Origin: Paludibacteraceae bacterium
Lineage (GTDB): Bacteria; Bacteroidota; Bacteroidia; Bacteroidales; Paludibacteraceae
Length of the DNA stretch: 64,000 nucleotides
NCBI GenBank assembly: GCA_905234685.1
Contig: CAJOIR010000001.1
Span: 62,001 to 126,000 of the forward strand
Reading direction: 5' to 3'
Made by a program: the position numbers and the translations under genes. A model generated the notes under the pieces. It saw only the letters and a program-made list of their open reading frames with translations, had not been told where the DNA came from and searched no databases. This document shows positions 1 to 8,367 of this stretch, one piece after another; positions within the stretch are counted from its first letter, which is position 1; the number at the start of each line of letters is the position of its first letter.

Positions 1-876
1 TATGTCTATGCAGGGTATGCCTGCTATGGTGTTTATGTAGTAGTGATCGTCTGTTACGGGGTAGGACGGCATGTTGGCAAACAGACTACCGTAGCCAAGC
101 CGGTCTGCTGTACGCCACACCTCCTCCACACGGTTGCCTGCGTATTGGACAGAATAGTACTCCTTCGGAAATACCGCATCTGGTGCTCCAACCATATCAA
201 GCAATATGCCGTAGCGGTAGGTGCTTCGACTTTTAGACTTTATACTTTGACTCTCATTGTATTCTCTTGCCCACATCTGCGAACCCAGGCACCATGTGTT
301 TTCGCGCTCCTTGCCTGTGAAGAATTCCGGTGTACCCATATCTTCGCAGTCGAAGAAGACAATGTCGCAATTCACCTGCTTGGCATGTTCAGTATTCCAT
401 AACCTGATCTGCCTTGCTATTTCGAGCAGCACACCTACGCCTGAAGCACCATCGTTCGCGCCTAACACAGGTTGTCTGCGACTGTCGTAATCCTCTTCCT
501 GGTCTGCCCAAGGACGAGAGTCATAGTGCGCACAGAGCAGTATGCGGCGCTTGGCGGGGTCGCCGCCTGTGATATGACCTATTATGTTCACCACCTGCTG
601 AGGCTTGCCTTCATAATCAAGCATCTGCCCCTGTTGTAACTCTACGTCACAGCCGAAGCGTTCCAGTTGCTCACGCAGATATCTGACGCACTCATAGTGT
701 GCCCCGCTACCTGGTATGCGCGCTCCGAATGCCACCTGCTCGCTGATGTACATGTATGCACTGTCAGCAGAGAACTCCGGTGAAGGAGTCCCCTGAACTT
801 TACCTGCTTTGCCGCATGCGCAGAGCAGACATGCCATCGCTATATAAATGAGTGCCCTTTTCAATATCACTTTCAC
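1..876 (-). CDS. M28-family zinc peptidase lipoprotein (glutaminyl cyclase-like), partial
   Basis: Read from a GTG start at 876, five bases after the prs stop; no ATG lies near the N-terminus. The first 21 residues form a lipoprotein signal ending LLCAC, with lipidation at Cys21. Metal-site segments of the M28/bacterial glutaminyl-peptide cyclotransferase family follow: CAHYDSRPWAD (His117), GANDGASGVG (Asp142) and FFDCEDMG (Glu178/Asp179), then DDHYYINTIAGIPCIDI at the left edge. About 292 codons are present and the family is usually about 330, so roughly 40 C-terminal residues lie outside the window. It probably acts on peptides at the outer membrane or in the periplasm. The lack of a gap after prs suggests co-transcription. 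Aminopeptidase and cyclotransferase activity cannot be told apart here. Confidence 0.85.
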   Translation of the reverse strand, partial: MKVILKRALIYIAMACLLCACGKAGKVQGTPSPEFSADSAYMYISEQVAFGARIPGSGAHYECVRYLREQLERFGCDVELQQGQMLDYEGKPQQVVNIIGHITGGDPAKRRILLCAHYDSRPWADQEEDYDSRRQPVLGANDGASGVGVLLEIARQIRLWNTEHAKQVNCDIVFFDCEDMGTPEFFTGKERENTWCLGSQMWAREYNESQSIKSKSRSTYRYGILLDMVGAPDAVFPKEYYSVQYAGNRVEEVWRTADRLGYGSLFANMPSYPVTDDHYYINTIAGIPCIDI

Positions 877-880
877 TAAA

Positions 881-1837
881 TTATCTGTTTAGGTTGAACT
901 CGCCTATCGAGCGGTGCTTCTGTATGGCGAGTATCGTGTTGGCAAACGGTTCTGCCACAGAGAGTATCTTTACTTTCGGACAACGCTCTGTGTCGAACAG
1001 CAGAGTGTCGGTGAACACCAGTTCTTCAAGGTCGGAGCGCATTATCCTGTCGCACGCCTCACCGGACATGAGACCGTGGCTTACCACCGCCCTCACTGTT
1101 CTTGCACCGTTCTCTTTCATGAGGTGTGCCGCCTTGCATAATGTGCCTGCCGTGTCGCAGATATCATCGATTATCACCACGTCTTTGCCTTCTACGTCAC
1201 CCAGTATCTTCATCTCTGCTATCTCGTTTGCTTTTTGACGGTTCTTGTAGCACATCACCATCGGAGCGTTCAGTCTTGCTGCGAACTTGGCTGCACGTTT
1301 CGAGCCGCCCTCGTCAGGAGAGGCTATGATGAGGTTGCTCAGGTTTAGACTCTGCACGTAGTTGGCAAAGGTGTTGAAACCGTAGAGCAGGTCAACGGGA
1401 ATGTTGAAAAATCCCTGTATCTGCTCGGCGTGCAGGTCGATGGTGATGACGCGGTCTGCTCCTGCCACTTGAAGCATGTCCGCAACCAGCTTGGCACCTA
1501 TTGACACGCGAGGCTTGTCTTTCCTGTCCTGTCGTGCCCAACCGAAATAGGGGATAATGGCGATTATCTTCGCTGCTGAGGCGCGCTTTGCGGCGTCTAT
1601 CATTAGCAGAAGCTCCATCAGGTTGTCTGCCGATGGACGCGTAGCCTGAACCAGATATACAGCCTGACCGCGAATACTCTCCTGAAATTCTGCCGCATAC
1701 TCGCCGTCGGCAAAGTGCTCTATGTTCACCTTGCTCAGTTGCTTCTGAAGCAACTTGCAGATGTTCAATGCCAATGGCTCACTTTGACTGCCCGCGAATA
1801 TCTTGTAGCGGCGCGACTCTTCTACCATGCGTATCAT
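881..1837 (-). CDS. prs: Ribose-phosphate pyrophosphokinase (PRPP synthetase)
   Basis: Makes 5-phosphoribosyl-1-pyrophosphate from ribose 5-phosphate and ATP for nucleotide, His and Trp synthesis in the cytoplasm. The 318-residue protein has the usual family length. It shows the N-terminal KIFAGSQSEPLA and FADGEY segments, the flexible-loop region YFGWARQDRKDKPR, the metal/ATP region TIDLHAEQIQGFF, and the PRPP-binding loop VVIIDDICDTAGT. An internal ATG three codons downstream (1828) is an alternative start. A matching promoter lies about 40 bp upstream. The M28 lipoprotein gene follows directly. Confidence 0.97.
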   Translation of the reverse strand: MIRMVEESRRYKIFAGSQSEPLALNICKLLQKQLSKVNIEHFADGEYAAEFQESIRGQAVYLVQATRPSADNLMELLLMIDAAKRASAAKIIAIIPYFGWARQDRKDKPRVSIGAKLVADMLQVAGADRVITIDLHAEQIQGFFNIPVDLLYGFNTFANYVQSLNLSNLIIASPDEGGSKRAAKFAARLNAPMVMCYKNRQKANEIAEMKILGDVEGKDVVIIDDICDTAGTLCKAAHLMKENGARTVRAVVSHGLMSGEACDRIMRSDLEELVFTDTLLFDTERCPKVKILSVAEPFANTILAIQKHRSIGEFNLNR

Positions 1838-1877
1838 ACTAAGTGGTGTTTTGAGGTGTTGTAGATTATTGGTGCTA

Positions 1878-1909
1878 CAAAATTACTGCTTTTTCACCGC
1901 ACATACAAG
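1878..1909 (-). promoter_or_regulatory. Promoter of prs
   Basis: On the minus strand CTTG (1909-1906) is followed after 20 bp by TAATTTTG (1885-1878), matching the Bacteroidetes -33/-7 consensus TTTG-N19-21-TAnnTTTG. The expected transcript start near 1871 leaves a leader of about 34 nt before the ATG. Confidence 0.7.
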
Positions 1910-2049
1910 AAAAAAAACATATAAAATGATTTTTGTTCCAAACATTGCTTTCAACCCGCATTTTTATACTTTTAACATGAAACTTTGGATATTAAACCTT
2001 AAACTCTCTGCACCCGTCTGCGCTGTTTCTGGAGAACAAATATCATATT

Positions 2050-2104
2050 TACGTAAAAAAGACGAAAAAAACACGAAAAAAGGACGAAAAAAACACGAAA
2101 AAAG
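2050..2104. repeat. 11-bp tandem array of phased A-tracts
   Basis: Five 11-bp units: one TACGTAAAAAA, then GACGAAAAAAA and CACGAAAAAAG alternating twice. Each unit carries an A6-A7 tract, so the tracts recur about once per helical turn, an arrangement known to bend DNA. The array ends about 65 bp upstream of the -33 element of the next promoter. Confidence 0.85.
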
Positions 2105-2169
2105 AATTTACTTCCAATTCATGACTTTTTGCTCTCTGTCAGACCTCCGTGTTATGGTATAAGATTTGT

Positions 2170-2201
2170 ATTGTATATGTCAGGAAAAGTTCTTACCTTT
2201 G
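2170..2201 (+). promoter_or_regulatory. Promoter of the pectin acetylesterase run
   Basis: ATTG (2170-2173), a 20-bp spacer and TACCTTTG (2194-2201) give a near-perfect Bacteroidetes housekeeping promoter. The first gene starts 36 bp downstream at 2238. Confidence 0.75.
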
Positions 2202-2237
2202 CTGCCTAAATTGGGATAATAGTTGAATTAATTCAAT

Positions 2238-3035
2238 ATGATGATGAAAAATATTTTCTTTGTTATGATGTTAGGCATCTCCTTATGCCTCGCTTCATGT
2301 GTACACCAGAAACATGTGAACATCTATATCGCCGGTGACAGCACTATGGCTGACCGATACGACACCATCGAGACACCGGAGCGTGGATGGGGGCAGGTGT
2401 TACCTACCTTCCTCAGTTACAAGGCTACGGTCTTCAACCACGCCAAGAACGGCAGAAGTACCAAATCGTTCATTTCCGAGGGTCGCTGGGAGAAGATAAT
2501 GCAGACCCTCTCGAAGGACGACATTGTCATAATACAGTTCGGGCACAACGACGCTAAGGAAGGCGACTCTGTCCGCTTCTGCACTCCCGAGGCGTATGCC
2601 GGCAATCTTACACTCATGGTCGAACAGGCAAAAGCTGTGGGTGCCAAACCGATTCTTTGCACGCCTATAGCACGCCGCCATTTCAAGGCCGACACTCTGC
2701 AATATGTGCATGCTGGCTACCCTGATGCCATGAAATCAGTGGCTGAAAAACAGCAAGTGCCTCTTGTGGATATGACAGCCATAACCATGGAGTGGCTTGC
2801 TCCGTATGGTGAGGAAGGGTCAAGACCTTTCTTCGTCTATGAGATGAAGCCGGGTGAGTACAGCAAATACCCCGAAGGCAAGACTGACAACACACATCTC
2901 CGACTGGCAGGCGCCGTAGCAGTGGCGCAGTTGTTCGCCAAGGCGGTGAAAGAGCAGAATGTCATACCTCTTGCAGAATATGTTGAACCAAATAATACAC
3001 AAATCAAGTACACCACACCTTGTGGTATCAAATGA
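2238..3035 (+). CDS. SGNH/GDSL hydrolase, rhamnogalacturonan acetylesterase-like lipoprotein
   Basis: Probably removes acetyl groups from pectin (CE12-type rhamnogalacturonan acetylesterase). The 265-residue protein begins with three consecutive ATGs, so the exact start is uncertain, and has a lipobox CLASC with Cys21. The SGNH blocks are present: IAGDSTMAD with the catalytic Ser35, the glycine/asparagine region AKNGRSTKSF, FGHNDAKE, and the C-terminal DNTH pair (Asp217, His220). It is the first gene after the promoter at 2170-2201, and a PL1 pectate lyase lies four genes on, which supports a role in pectin breakdown. The precise substrate is inferred. Confidence 0.88.
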   Translation: MMMKNIFFVMMLGISLCLASCVHQKHVNIYIAGDSTMADRYDTIETPERGWGQVLPTFLSYKATVFNHAKNGRSTKSFISEGRWEKIMQTLSKDDIVIIQFGHNDAKEGDSVRFCTPEAYAGNLTLMVEQAKAVGAKPILCTPIARRHFKADTLQYVHAGYPDAMKSVAEKQQVPLVDMTAITMEWLAPYGEEGSRPFFVYEMKPGEYSKYPEGKTDNTHLRLAGAVAVAQLFAKAVKEQNVIPLAEYVEPNNTQIKYTTPCGIK

Positions 3036-3052
3036 TAATCAATAGACAGTTT

Positions 3053-4021
3053 ATGAAGAAATCATTGACAATTATGTTGGCTCTTGCTGCCAATGTGGCT
3101 CTCTTTGCCCAACAGCATGCAGAACTCTTGCCTTACGCCGACTTCGAGCAGTGGGCAGTGCGTTATATCAAAGAGTCAGGTATCATAGGAGGCAACACTG
3201 CAGTGCTCTATGCTGTTGCACCAACCGACACAATAAGAGAGAACAAGCCTTTCAAGTACGGCACAAAAGGCAACATCTGGAGTGTTAGCAACGCATATGC
3301 CAAAGTCTCGGGTGTGGAGAAGGGTAGTGGCACTCTCAGACCTGAATACCGCGACAAAGCCAACGGCTATTGCTGCCGTCTGGACTCGAAACTTGAGACG
3401 GTAACCGCCCTCGGCTTCATTGATATTCGTGTTCTTGTCTCAGGTACTCTCTTCACTGGCAGAAACATAGAGCCCATACGTACACAGAAAGACCCTTATC
3501 AAAACATTGACTTCGGAGTGCCTTTCACTCGCCGCCCGGTCGCTCTACGCTACGACTACAAGGCAAAGATAAGTCCTGAGAATACAATACTGATAGCAAA
3601 GGGTTTCAGCAAACCGAAGAAGGTTGCCGGTCATGCAGAAGGACAGATACTTGTCGTACTTCAGAAACGCTGGGAGGATGCTGAAGGCAACCTTTATGCT
3701 GAGCGTGTAGGTACTGGCTTCGAGCGTATCGTCTCCGATCAGAATGAGTGGGTGAACGACCACGATGTTCCTATCTTCTATGGCGACATGACACAGACTG
3801 ATATTTATAAGAAATACAACCTCTCTATGGGTCTTTGCCTGCCTATGCGTGCTACCAATTCCAAAGGTAAGATTGTGCCTGTTAAAGAAGTTGGTTGGGC
3901 GCCTGTCGGAACACAACCCACACATATCATTATTAACATGGCTTCAGGCTACCATGAGGCGTTTGTCGGTTACGACGGCAACACACTCTGGATAGACAAT
4001 GTCAAACTGGTATATGAATAA
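3053..4021 (+). CDS. PCMD-type secreted protein (putative carbohydrate metabolism domain)
   Basis: I start it at 3053 because MKKSLTIMLALAANVALFAQ is a clear signal peptide. The longer frame from 3020 would put 11 unconvincing residues before it and overlap the previous stop. The mature part of about 300 residues opens LPYADFEQW and ends GYDGNTLWIDNVKLVYE, the pattern of the Bacteroidetes PCMD family, whose beta-sandwich C-terminus ends in a similar WIDN strand. The biochemical role of the family is not established. It lies 17 bp after the acetylesterase, so a carbohydrate-binding role is plausible but inferred. Confidence 0.7.
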   Translation: MKKSLTIMLALAANVALFAQQHAELLPYADFEQWAVRYIKESGIIGGNTAVLYAVAPTDTIRENKPFKYGTKGNIWSVSNAYAKVSGVEKGSGTLRPEYRDKANGYCCRLDSKLETVTALGFIDIRVLVSGTLFTGRNIEPIRTQKDPYQNIDFGVPFTRRPVALRYDYKAKISPENTILIAKGFSKPKKVAGHAEGQILVVLQKRWEDAEGNLYAERVGTGFERIVSDQNEWVNDHDVPIFYGDMTQTDIYKKYNLSMGLCLPMRATNSKGKIVPVKEVGWAPVGTQPTHIIINMASGYHEAFVGYDGNTLWIDNVKLVYE

Positions 4022-4032
4022 TCTTTGAATCC

Positions 4033-5187
4033 TTGAATCTCCCCATCTTCCCCATATCGCTCATAGAACAGATACTTTCAGGAGTGTTTCTCTTCTTCTG
4101 GTGCTACCAGTTGTATTTCTGGTGGCGTTATATGGCGGGTGTCAACCGCTGGTTGAGACGTCGCAAGAAAGGTAAGATACCCGTCGCAGAGACTCAACCT
4201 CCGGTATCAGTGATAGTGTGTGCACGCAACGAGGAGCATAATCTATCCGATTATCTTGCATCACTGCTTGAACAACAGTATCCTTGCTATGAAGTCATCG
4301 TGGTTGACGATGGAAGCGAAGACAATACACGACTGCTTGTTGAGCGAATGAAACGCAGATATCAGCATCTTCGACTCACCTTTGTGCCGCATGATGCCTG
4401 GGTGCGTTCTTCCAAGAAACTCGCTCTCACCCTCGCTGCCAAAGCTGCTCAGTACGATTACCTGCTACTTACTGATGCCGATTGTCGTCCTTATGGCAGA
4501 CAATGGATAAGCGAGATGATGAAATGCTTTACCGATGGGGTTGAAGTAGTGCTCGGATATGGCGCTTATTTTGAGAAGAAGACGCTTCTCAACCGTTTCA
4601 TTCAATACGACACCCTGTTCGCCGGTATGCAGTATCTTGGGATGGCATTTGCAGGTCATCCTTATATGGGGGTAGGCAGAAACCTCGCATACAAAAAGAC
4701 CACTTTCTTCTCGAACAATGGCTTTGCAGGAATGCTTGACAGTCGTGCAGGTGATGACGACCTCTTCGTCAACAAGGTGGCAAGAGGAATGAATACTGCT
4801 ATTGTGGCATCACCGGAGTCACTGACGTGGTCTGTGCCGCGTCAGACTTGGCAAGGCTGGTGGCAGCAGAAACTGCGTCATCTCAGTGTGTCGCCACGTT
4901 ACAGAGCAGGCACTAAATTCCGTCTTACCGTAGAGCCGCTTACTCGCGCTGTATTGTATGCTGTCATGATAGCATTGATATGCTTCAATACTGTTCTCGG
5001 TCTCGCAGCAGTAGGACTTTTGCTTCTGCGATTCTTGTGGCAGATACTTATTATTGACAGGACTGCAATACGGTGGGGTATCAGATGTTTCGGAGTGGAA
5101 TTGCTTTTCTTCGATATCTGGTTCCCTCTACGAACTCTTGTTTTTATGTGCCATATGGCACTTCACCCGCACCGCCAACGCTGGTAA
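4033..5187 (+). CDS. Membrane-bound family 2 glycosyltransferase
   Basis: The 384-residue protein appears to start at a TTG (4033), 11 bp after the previous stop. Residues 10-30 form a membrane anchor. The GT-A domain follows with PVSVIVCARNEEHN, EVIVVDDGSEDN and the DxD-type LLTDADCRPYG, then an acceptor-site region AGDDDLF and the loop QTWQGWWQQKLRHL. Two to three hydrophobic helices lie at the C-terminus. The family transfers sugars from nucleotide donors to lipid or polysaccharide acceptors at the inner membrane. Acceptor and donor cannot be told. It is similar in layout to the protein at 11400-12218. Confidence 0.85.
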   Translation: MNLPIFPISLIEQILSGVFLFFWCYQLYFWWRYMAGVNRWLRRRKKGKIPVAETQPPVSVIVCARNEEHNLSDYLASLLEQQYPCYEVIVVDDGSEDNTRLLVERMKRRYQHLRLTFVPHDAWVRSSKKLALTLAAKAAQYDYLLLTDADCRPYGRQWISEMMKCFTDGVEVVLGYGAYFEKKTLLNRFIQYDTLFAGMQYLGMAFAGHPYMGVGRNLAYKKTTFFSNNGFAGMLDSRAGDDDLFVNKVARGMNTAIVASPESLTWSVPRQTWQGWWQQKLRHLSVSPRYRAGTKFRLTVEPLTRAVLYAVMIALICFNTVLGLAAVGLLLLRFLWQILIIDRTAIRWGIRCFGVELLFFDIWFPLRTLVFMCHMALHPHRQRW

Positions 5188-5232
5188 TTAAATATAACAT
5201 TGAAAGTTAAACATTAAACATATCACCATATT

Positions 5233-5538
5233 ATGGAAGAACAAAAACTTCAAATCAACCTTGCGCCCGAAGTGGCTGAAGGTATTTATTCCAACCTCGC
5301 TATTATCTCTCACTCCTCAAGTGAGTTCGTTGTTGACTTTGTTCGCACCATGCCAGGCGTGAAACAGGCTAATGTAAAGTCGCGCATCATCCTCACACCG
5401 GAGCATGCCAAGAAACTGCTCTTTGCTTTGCAGGATAATATAGGCAAATATGAGCAACAATTCGGTAAGATTCAGATTACAGGCAATCCTGTACCAGGTT
5501 CAACCGTGCCTCTCTCATTCGGAGGTGGAGAAGCGTAA
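5233..5538 (+). CDS. DUF3467 family protein
   Basis: The 101-residue soluble protein opens LQINLAPEVAEGIYSNLAII, continues with SSSEFVVDFVRTMPG and has ILTPEHAKKLLFALQDNI. This is the whole DUF3467 domain, common as a single gene in Bacteroidetes. No function is established. It sits 45 bp after the glycosyltransferase and 48 bp before the phosphorylase gene on the same strand. Confidence 0.9.
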   Translation: MEEQKLQINLAPEVAEGIYSNLAIISHSSSEFVVDFVRTMPGVKQANVKSRIILTPEHAKKLLFALQDNIGKYEQQFGKIQITGNPVPGSTVPLSFGGGEA

Positions 5539-5586
5539 GTAAACTGATAATATCTAAATAGTAAATAACCAAATTGTATAAATATC

Positions 5587-6462
5587 ATGAAACATTTTCC
5601 AGCATCACAACTAATCATAAACGGAGACGGCAGTGCTTTTCATCTGCATATCCGTCCTGAGCATTTGGCTCAGAAAGTAATACTTGTAGGAGACCAGGAC
5701 AGAGTCAACATGGTTGCTTCTTTCTTCGACGAAGGTAGTATAGAATGTGACATTCAAAGTCGCGAGTTTCATACCATCACGGGTCGCTATAAAGGCAAAC
5801 GAATATCATGTGTCTCAACAGGTATAGGCACCGACAACATAGATATCGTGATGAACGAACTTGATGCTCTTGCAAATATCGACTTCAACACACGCATGGA
5901 GAAAGAGGAGAAGACAAGTTTGGAGATTGTGCGTATAGGCACTTGCGGTGCTATGCAGGAGGATATTCCACTTGGCTCATTCCTCGTCTCGCAGAAGTCT
6001 ATAGGTTTCGATGGTGTTCTCGCTTTTTATCAAGGTAGAGACAATATTGCAGACCTCGGCTTCGAGCAAGCGCTTGTTAATTTTATCCACTATCCTGAGA
6101 AAGCAGCAAGACCATATATTGTGTCTGCCAACGAGGCACTTGTAGACAGAATAGCACAAACCGATATGCTTCGTGGTTGCACTATCGCTGCTAACGGTTT
6201 CTATGGTCCTCAGGGTAGAGTTCTGCGTTGTGACATTGCTGTGCCTGATATCAACGAACGCATATCTGCTTTCCGCTATGAAGGTCAGCGCATCACCAAC
6301 TACGAGATGGAGGGCTCTGCTATCGCCGGTCTCTCGCTGCTGATGGGTCACAGAGCCATGACTGTATGCTGCGTCATCGCTCAGCGTAAGGTTGAAGCCG
6401 CTAACACTGACTACAAACCACGCATCAAACAACTCGTACAAACAGTGCTTGAAAGGATATAA
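5587..6462 (+). CDS. Nucleoside phosphorylase, uridine phosphorylase-like
   Basis: The 291-residue protein has the nucleoside phosphorylase family I plan: VILVGDQDRVNMV near the N-terminus, the phosphate-site STGIGTDNIDIV, the glycine-rich RIGTCGAMQED, and NYEMEGSAIAGLSLLMGH, whose MEG motif binds the ribose. Bacteroidetes homologues of this length are usually uridine phosphorylases, which split uridine into uracil and ribose 1-phosphate, but substrate choice cannot be proved here. It is co-directional with neighbours at 48 bp and 34 bp. Confidence 0.87.
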   Translation: MKHFPASQLIINGDGSAFHLHIRPEHLAQKVILVGDQDRVNMVASFFDEGSIECDIQSREFHTITGRYKGKRISCVSTGIGTDNIDIVMNELDALANIDFNTRMEKEEKTSLEIVRIGTCGAMQEDIPLGSFLVSQKSIGFDGVLAFYQGRDNIADLGFEQALVNFIHYPEKAARPYIVSANEALVDRIAQTDMLRGCTIAANGFYGPQGRVLRCDIAVPDINERISAFRYEGQRITNYEMEGSAIAGLSLLMGHRAMTVCCVIAQRKVEAANTDYKPRIKQLVQTVLERI

Positions 6463-6496
6463 TTCAAATTCAATATTATCACCAACTCAGTGCGCT

Positions 6497-8344
6497 ATGA
6501 AACGATTCCTTGTTGTTCTGCTTTCTCTGCATATATTCTTCTGTTGTTTTGCTTCTGTTGTGATAAGCGAGTCTGGAGGTTGGCTTGAAAGTGCATATGC
6601 AGAATGGTCTTCAACGGAGAACTATTCTGACTATAATGCTTATATATGTAAAGAAAATGGTTCGTATCAACTTCTTGACAAACCTCTGCTGCGTTGCTAT
6701 GGTAATTATTATCGCGCTGATGCCTTGGGGCTGCCTGCAGGTAATTACCAGATGAAGATTGTGCCGGTAAGCGATAACAATGAATTAGAGAGTGAAGCGG
6801 TAGAAACACCTTTGCTGCAGGTCGCTGCTCACGACAGAAATGGATTCGCACATTTCACTTGGAAAAACGGAGTAGGTGCATATACTGATGCAGGATCACT
6901 GAAAAGTGGTGTCAAAGTGTTGTATATTCATGTGGGGAATGCCAAAACAATAACTACTGATGTTGTTACTTCTAACAAAGGTGCTGTCACTCATTGTGTC
7001 GGTTTACAGCATATCATTTCAGCTTATGAGAAAGGTCAGGATACGACGCCGCTTTGCATTAGAATCATTGGAACAATAGATGTCAATGACCTCGATTCTC
7101 TCGGTAGCAAAGAGGAAGGACTGCAAATCAAAGGAAGAAAAGCCGACACTGAACTCAACTTCACCATCGAGGGTGTAGGCAAAGATGCTCTCTTGCGTGG
7201 ATTCGGTATCTTGGTAAGGAATTGCAAGAGCGTTGAGATACGAAATCTCGCTGTCATGACTGCTATGGACGACTGCATCTCGCTTGACACCGACAACTCA
7301 AATATCTGGGTGCATCATATTGATGGTTTCTATGGCACTCAAGGCGGAGGAGACCATGAGAAAGGTGATGGTACTATTGATGTCAAATCCGATTCCAAGT
7401 ATGTTACCATCGACTATTGTCATTTCTGGGATACAGGCAAATCCACTATGTGCGGAATGAAAAGCGAAAGCGGGCCTAACTACATCACTTATCACCATAA
7501 TTGGTTTGACCACTCCGACTCACGACATCCTCGTATCCGTACCATGAGTGTGCATATTTATAATAACTGGTTTGATGGTAATTCCAAGTATGGCGTAGGA
7601 GTGACAACAGGTGCTTGCGCCTTTGTAGAAAACAACTACTTCCGCAGTTGTGCAAAACCCATGTTAATCTCTATGCAGGGCACCGATACAAAGAATGGCA
7701 AAGCTGAGGCTGATGGCACTTTCTCCAAGGAAGACGGAGGTATAATAAAAGCGTATAACAATATTATTACAGGCTCCAAGACACTTGTATATTATGATGC
7801 AAGCAACTCTCCTGTGCATTTTGACGCCTATCTTGCTGCTAACAGAAATGACATCGTACCACAAGATGTGAAATCCAAAGCAGGTAATTATACCTATAAT
7901 AACTTCGACACTGACCCCGCTCTAATGCCTGTCATCACTCCTGATGCCCCTGCAGATATACCCGTATTACTCGCCGGAGAACACGGAGCAGGACGTATGC
8001 AGCATGGCGATGTGACCTTCAGTTTCTCTGACTCTGACGATAGCAGTAGTGGTCTCAACAGCGCACTTGTTGCACTAATAGCCAACTATAAGTCTCCACT
8101 TGTTTCTATCCTCGGAGAAGATTACAACGTGGTTATAAACAGTATCGAAGATAATCATATTGACACAAGCCTCTCTTTTGACGGTCACGTGTTGCTTAAT
8201 CCAGAAGGTAGCCTTCTCAGACTCTTCACAACTGCAGGTGTCTGCCTTGGTAGCACTACCAGAAAACTCATTGATACCGACGCTTTGCCTCGCGGACTTT
8301 ATATCGCACAAACACACAGTGGCGTGCTAAAATTCTACAAATAA
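6497..8344 (+). CDS. Secreted pectate lyase, polysaccharide lyase family 1
   Basis: Cleaves polygalacturonate by beta-elimination. I start it at 6497 (MKRFLVVLLSLHIFF, a signal peptide) rather than 6392, which would lie inside the phosphorylase gene. The 615-residue protein has an N-terminal fibronectin-like stretch of about 120 residues, then the PL1 parallel beta-helix. That domain shows MTAMDDCISLD, DGTIDVKSDSKYVTIDYC, the YHHNWFDHSDSRHPRIR segment with the Arg-x-Pro-x-x-Arg signature at about 343-348, and HIYNNWF. The last ~60 residues end LPRGLYIAQTHSGVLKFYK, which resembles a T9SS sorting tail. The acetylesterase upstream fits a joint role on pectin. Confidence 0.92.
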   Translation: MKRFLVVLLSLHIFFCCFASVVISESGGWLESAYAEWSSTENYSDYNAYICKENGSYQLLDKPLLRCYGNYYRADALGLPAGNYQMKIVPVSDNNELESEAVETPLLQVAAHDRNGFAHFTWKNGVGAYTDAGSLKSGVKVLYIHVGNAKTITTDVVTSNKGAVTHCVGLQHIISAYEKGQDTTPLCIRIIGTIDVNDLDSLGSKEEGLQIKGRKADTELNFTIEGVGKDALLRGFGILVRNCKSVEIRNLAVMTAMDDCISLDTDNSNIWVHHIDGFYGTQGGGDHEKGDGTIDVKSDSKYVTIDYCHFWDTGKSTMCGMKSESGPNYITYHHNWFDHSDSRHPRIRTMSVHIYNNWFDGNSKYGVGVTTGACAFVENNYFRSCAKPMLISMQGTDTKNGKAEADGTFSKEDGGIIKAYNNIITGSKTLVYYDASNSPVHFDAYLAANRNDIVPQDVKSKAGNYTYNNFDTDPALMPVITPDAPADIPVLLAGEHGAGRMQHGDVTFSFSDSDDSSSGLNSALVALIANYKSPLVSILGEDYNVVINSIEDNHIDTSLSFDGHVLLNPEGSLLRLFTTAGVCLGSTTRKLIDTDALPRGLYIAQTHSGVLKFYK

Positions 8345-8367
8345 CAGAATTCATAAATATTTCATGT

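Larger units (their letters stand above)
1838..2237. other. Divergent intergenic region between prs and the pectin-gene run
   Basis: This 400-bp AT-rich spacer holds the minus-strand prs promoter, an A-tract tandem array (2050-2104) and the plus-strand promoter at 2170-2201. A 111-codon plus frame crosses it but has no recognisable content and overlaps the array, so I see no gene here. Confidence 0.75.

Noticed and set aside
1827..2162. A 111-codon plus frame upstream of the acetylesterase.
   Set aside because: It begins antisense to prs, crosses the A-tract array and has no coherent composition or domain.
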